Assembly: GCA_030533445.1 (NCBI GenBank)
Contig: CM060069.1
Coordinates: 29,892,837-29,956,836 of the forward strand
DNA length: 64,000 nt
Direction of reading: 5' to 3'
Source: Cyprinodon diabolis
Lineage: Eukaryota; Chordata; Actinopteri; Cyprinodontiformes; Cyprinodontidae
Shown: piece by piece, positions 60,482 to 64,000 of the stretch
Layout of the letters: each line of letters opens with the position of its first letter
How positions within the stretch are numbered: position 1 is the stretch's first letter
Notes under the pieces: model-generated
What the model saw: only the letters and a program-made list of their open reading frames with translations
Told to the model about the DNA's origin: nothing
Databases searched by the model: none
Translations under genes and position numbers: made by a program

Positions 60482-63170
60482 CTGGAAGTAAGACAGGGGC
60501 GAGACAAAAGAAAGACTAACACCAAGCAAGCACAGCCATGGGGTGGGGGTAGGGGGGTGGAGGGTTCATATGTCGACTGTTTCTCCAACCTATATAAGAA
60601 ACAGTGGAGCTTAGCCATGTCCCAATACACAAACAGAGACTCTTAATTCTATAATTTAAATTGATCAGTTAGGAAAATATTTTTTTTCCAGTACTGCATT
60701 TCATTAAAATCTAACTGAAATGTACAGCTTGTACTCTGTAAAAAATAAAAACCTTAAACGCAATTTGATAAAAAAAAAAAAAAAAAAAAAAGACGCTTTT
60801 TCTCTTTCTTATCTAGAGTTGGCTAAGAAGCAATTTTGGGCATTTGATTTTTCTATACAGTAAGTGGGGTTCTGTTAGCAATATTAAGAGGCCCATTTCT
60901 GACCAGTACAAAGTGGGGAAGAACAATGGAATCTGCTGGAGACTGAAATTGAACTTATGTACTAATAAGTCCAGTGGTTTATATATAAATATATTTAAAT
61001 GTAGAAATTGTTACTGTACTTAAGTTCAGTTAACAGAATTAAACATTACATTATAATGTTGATACCATGTTTGTTCGACAAGATTAATTAGATGCACTTC
61101 ATTGGTTTTATCTCTTAGATTTTAGTTAATAAAGTAAATAAATGGTAGTAAGGCAATACATTTTCTCAAATGATTTGTGTTAAATTTACTTTTCAAATTT
61201 TATAGTGACCCAAAGTTGTAAAAACTTTCCCATTAGTAAGGCACAAAATGCCTCTATTTCAACATAATAGACGTCTCCAAGACATGGCATTATGCAGATC
61301 AGCCAGAAGAACCAACTGAGTGTAATTATAATTTTTATACAGCTTTTCTAGTTAAAATGAACTTGAATAAACAGTCGGCATCAATGGAAAAGTATGAATA
61401 TTTTGAAAATGTGATGAAAACTGTTATTATTGTTTAGGACAGGACTTGGCAGCATAATTCAGTGTTTGGTTTTGGATCTGATAAAATCCAGCATTTATAT
61501 GCTTTTTATGTGTATCCATATGGATGGGCCCTGTTTCGTGTGATAAATGAGACTCCAGATAATCATAGTATTAACTACTACAGAAAAGGAAACCCCTTTT
61601 AACAGAAACCCACCTAAAAGAAGTTAATAGTCATAAGCAAGTTCTAAAGTTAGCTCCTTGTTTGTAATAAATGAACGATAAGAACATTAATAACCTTGTC
61701 AAATGTTTACTTGTTCAAAAATGAAAGGACAAATCAAGCAGAACTTGTTTCAACCTTCCTGTATGTTTTATTAGATTCTATTGTTAATATAAATTAATTA
61801 ATGTAGTGCCAGAAATGTCATCTATATAAAAAACAAAACAAAAAAAAAACCTCCTGCATTATTTTTTCCCCTTGAATAGAGATTAAGATTATTTTTTCCT
61901 TATTTCATTTTTAATGATACTTTGCTGTATTGATAAAGGAAAATTATCCTTTGTGCAAAGAATTTAGTCCAGGTCTTTGTCATTGGGACACAGCATTATG
62001 TGCAAGGTGTGAGGGAATACAGTAAGAGCTTCGTGGATCATCCGTTGCCTGTGAGGTGAATGATGCAGGGCTCTTGTTTGCTACCAAGTAAAGCAAGTGA
62101 GTGTCCAGAACTTAAACTGTACCAGAGAAGAGAAAAGGAAAAGTATTGTCACATGTTGATTTTGGGGTTGGCACGATATTCATTAATATTGAAGACAAAT
62201 GTATCTATTGCTGCAAACTGTTCATTTGATTTCACCCAATTAGGATATTTTCTTTCATAATTATATAAAAAAATGTTGAGTAAAATTGCACTGAAAAAAC
62301 TCACCAGTTCAGGAATATCATTGCTATATTGTAAAGCATTAAGCAACCCTGCTGTATAATCGTTATCGTTCCAACCCATGTTATAAGTTCCTGAGTAGGA
62401 CTCAGCTGTAGACATTGCTAAGGAAAATGCAAGCTGCTGTTGGTCTTGCATTTCCCAATATTACAGCTGCAATTTCAAAACATGCATTCAAGTAAGAATC
62501 CCTTTACACTTATTCACACAAATCTACATACTCCCATCAAACAAAGAAAACTGATTTGAAACTGATCTGAATTATAAAAACCTGTGGAAAGGCTATGAGT
62601 GGTTAATGTTTTACCCACAGCAGATAACTCCTTCAGGCAGTGTTGGCTCAAAGCTCTCTGCTGCGACAAGTAAGACAGATTAGAGCCAAAAGGTCCAAAA
62701 ATTGAGCAAGAATGTGAACGTTAATGTGTACTTGGCCAGTGTAATGATCAGGTGCAAGGCTCAAGAGTAAAAAAAAAATAAAAAAAAAGGCCTAAACCTA
62801 CAGAATGATTTCAATCTTGTAGCAGATTGCTCTGGTAAGAGCTATTATGAGCTATTATTGAAAACAACTATAGATTCACATGCAAATATTTATGGCTGCA
62901 GCCTACAGTAGTTTAAAGGTTTGTGTGGATGAAATGACATGTATGGGGAGACTAAGGATGGTTGCAACAATGTTTTTCTCTTACAGTAATTATTCAGAGG
63001 TGACTGGGCCTACAACTACCATTTATTTTTAAATAAACTCAAGTCAACTGTTGTAACTATCTCCCTTCCCCAGATGGTTGCAACACAACTCAGGAACTGG
63101 CATGTCTGTTTGTACTTTTTTGGCCCAAGCGCAGTTTTATATACAAAACAACAAGAATCTAGAAGCTGAG
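60482..63170. other. ank1 intron, mostly unrecognised
   Basis: The intron upstream of the first ank1 exon in the window. It has an A-rich tract at 60770-60791. At 62451-62302 on the minus strand there is an ATG-opened ORF ending in a good GTGAGT donor, but no clean coding acceptor (see findings). Confidence 0.4.
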
Positions 63171-63171
63171 A

Positions 63172-64000
63172 ACTACAGGAAGTCTGTTGAAAACCTTCCA
63201 GACTCAGGAGATAAATTGCCGAGCCCTTTCTGACAGGGTTTCACAAGGGATTCCATGAGGACGAAAAACAGCTGTCTCAAGGGAGGATGGAAGCCAACCA
63301 AGAGGGATGAGGTGCCAATGTTCGAAGAAGCGGCTGATTATAGGATGGTGGTGAAACCCTTAGATGGTGGTAGTCCAGTAAAAAAATCCAGGGCAATATG
63401 AGACCACAGATGTTTAGAGATAGAAAATCTTTGAATAAGACCACTGGGAGGTTGGTGACGGGCTTTGTTGTTGGCACACACTGGACAGGCAAGAACATAA
63501 CTTTTAACATCCTTATATATTTTAGGCCACTACAAATTTTGTTTAAGGAGTGCGAAAGTCCGGTTGAAGGTCCAGTGCCAGGTCCGGTTAAGACGGCTGA
63601 GCCTCCATGATTTGATCATCTATTTCCCACAATAAGGCCCCTACAATGCAGGAAGACTGAATGATAGTTAAGATATTGTGTTCCTGGTCACTGGAGTATT
63701 GCCTAGACAGGGCATCGGTTTGTGTGTATTTAAAGCCTGGACGGTAAGAGATGATGAAGTTAAAATGGGGGAAGAAATTAGACCAATTTGATTGTTTAGG
63801 TCTCAGAGGTTTTTCTTTTTTGAGATAGACCAGATTGTTGTTGTCAGTCCCCACAATAACAGGATGTTAAGCTCTCTCCAACCAGAGGAACCACTCTTCA
63901 AAAGCCATTTTTATGCCTGAGCTCTCCATCGCTCACATCGTAGGAGAGCGATTTGTGGCCTGCAACTTTCTTCCACATGACCTGTTTGCCAGTGGATCAG
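63172..64000 (-). mobile_element. Ty3/gypsy LTR retrotransposon fragment, dead
   Basis: Decayed pol remnant cut by the window edge. Reading on the minus strand from 64000: an RNase H stretch (around TDNNNLVYL, then FNFIISYRPGFKYTQTDALS at 63854-63690), then in other frames an integrase core piece (WSHIALDFFTGLPPSKG near 63400). Several frameshifts and stops separate them. No LTR is visible in the window. Confidence 0.7.

Noticed and set aside
1..64000. Bacterial-type systems such as CRISPR arrays, operons or defence islands
   Set aside because: The sequence is vertebrate: introns, AATAAA signals and fish transposons throughout. The regular repeats found are LDLa exons and transposon arms.

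Overview
This is teleost fish nuclear DNA. It is AT-rich and intron-rich, and it is full of repeats typical of fish: TTAA-flanked foldback DNA transposons, hAT-like and PIF/Harbinger-like MITEs, Tc1/mariner relics, a CR1/L2-clade LINE, a Ty3/gypsy scrap and long TA microsatellites. Four protein-coding genes could be reconstructed by following splice sites and reading phase from exon to exon. The species cannot be told from the window.

Layout. (1) 1-3.5 kb: repeats only. (2) 33.05-3.63 kb, minus strand: one very large LDL-receptor-family gene with 55 coding exons that join in phase, giving 10,506 nt and about 3,501 residues. The protein has 43 LDLa modules, four beta-propellers, several EGF modules, one membrane span and a 48-residue tail. 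Its centre is a tandem exon array in which a two-exon, three-LDLa unit is repeated nine times. It is tentatively an lrp13-like oocyte lipoprotein receptor. (3) 33.1-35.26 kb: a 2.2 kb intergenic region between two divergently transcribed genes. (4) 35.26-36.99 kb, plus strand: a three-exon Nodal-related TGF-beta ligand of 400 residues, in which Ser365 replaces the usual interchain cysteine. (5) 47.49-39.08 kb, minus strand: eif4ebp1, three exons and 121 residues, with an 8 kb first intron filled by a dead LINE and TTAA elements. (6) 60.48-56.56 kb, minus strand: the 3' end of ank1 (region after the death domain); the rest lies beyond 64 kb.

The genes have unrelated jobs: lipoprotein uptake, embryonic axis signalling, translational control and membrane-skeleton anchoring. 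Their order is informative, however. Nodal sits beside an EIF4EBP gene in mammals too, and EIF4EBP1 and ANK1 are both on human 8p11, so this looks like a conserved vertebrate block. The most notable observations are the LDLa exon array with near-identical copies, the missing dimer cysteine in the Nodal ligand, the receptor tail without NPxY, and two adjacent TTAA transposons that share one target site inside a LINE.
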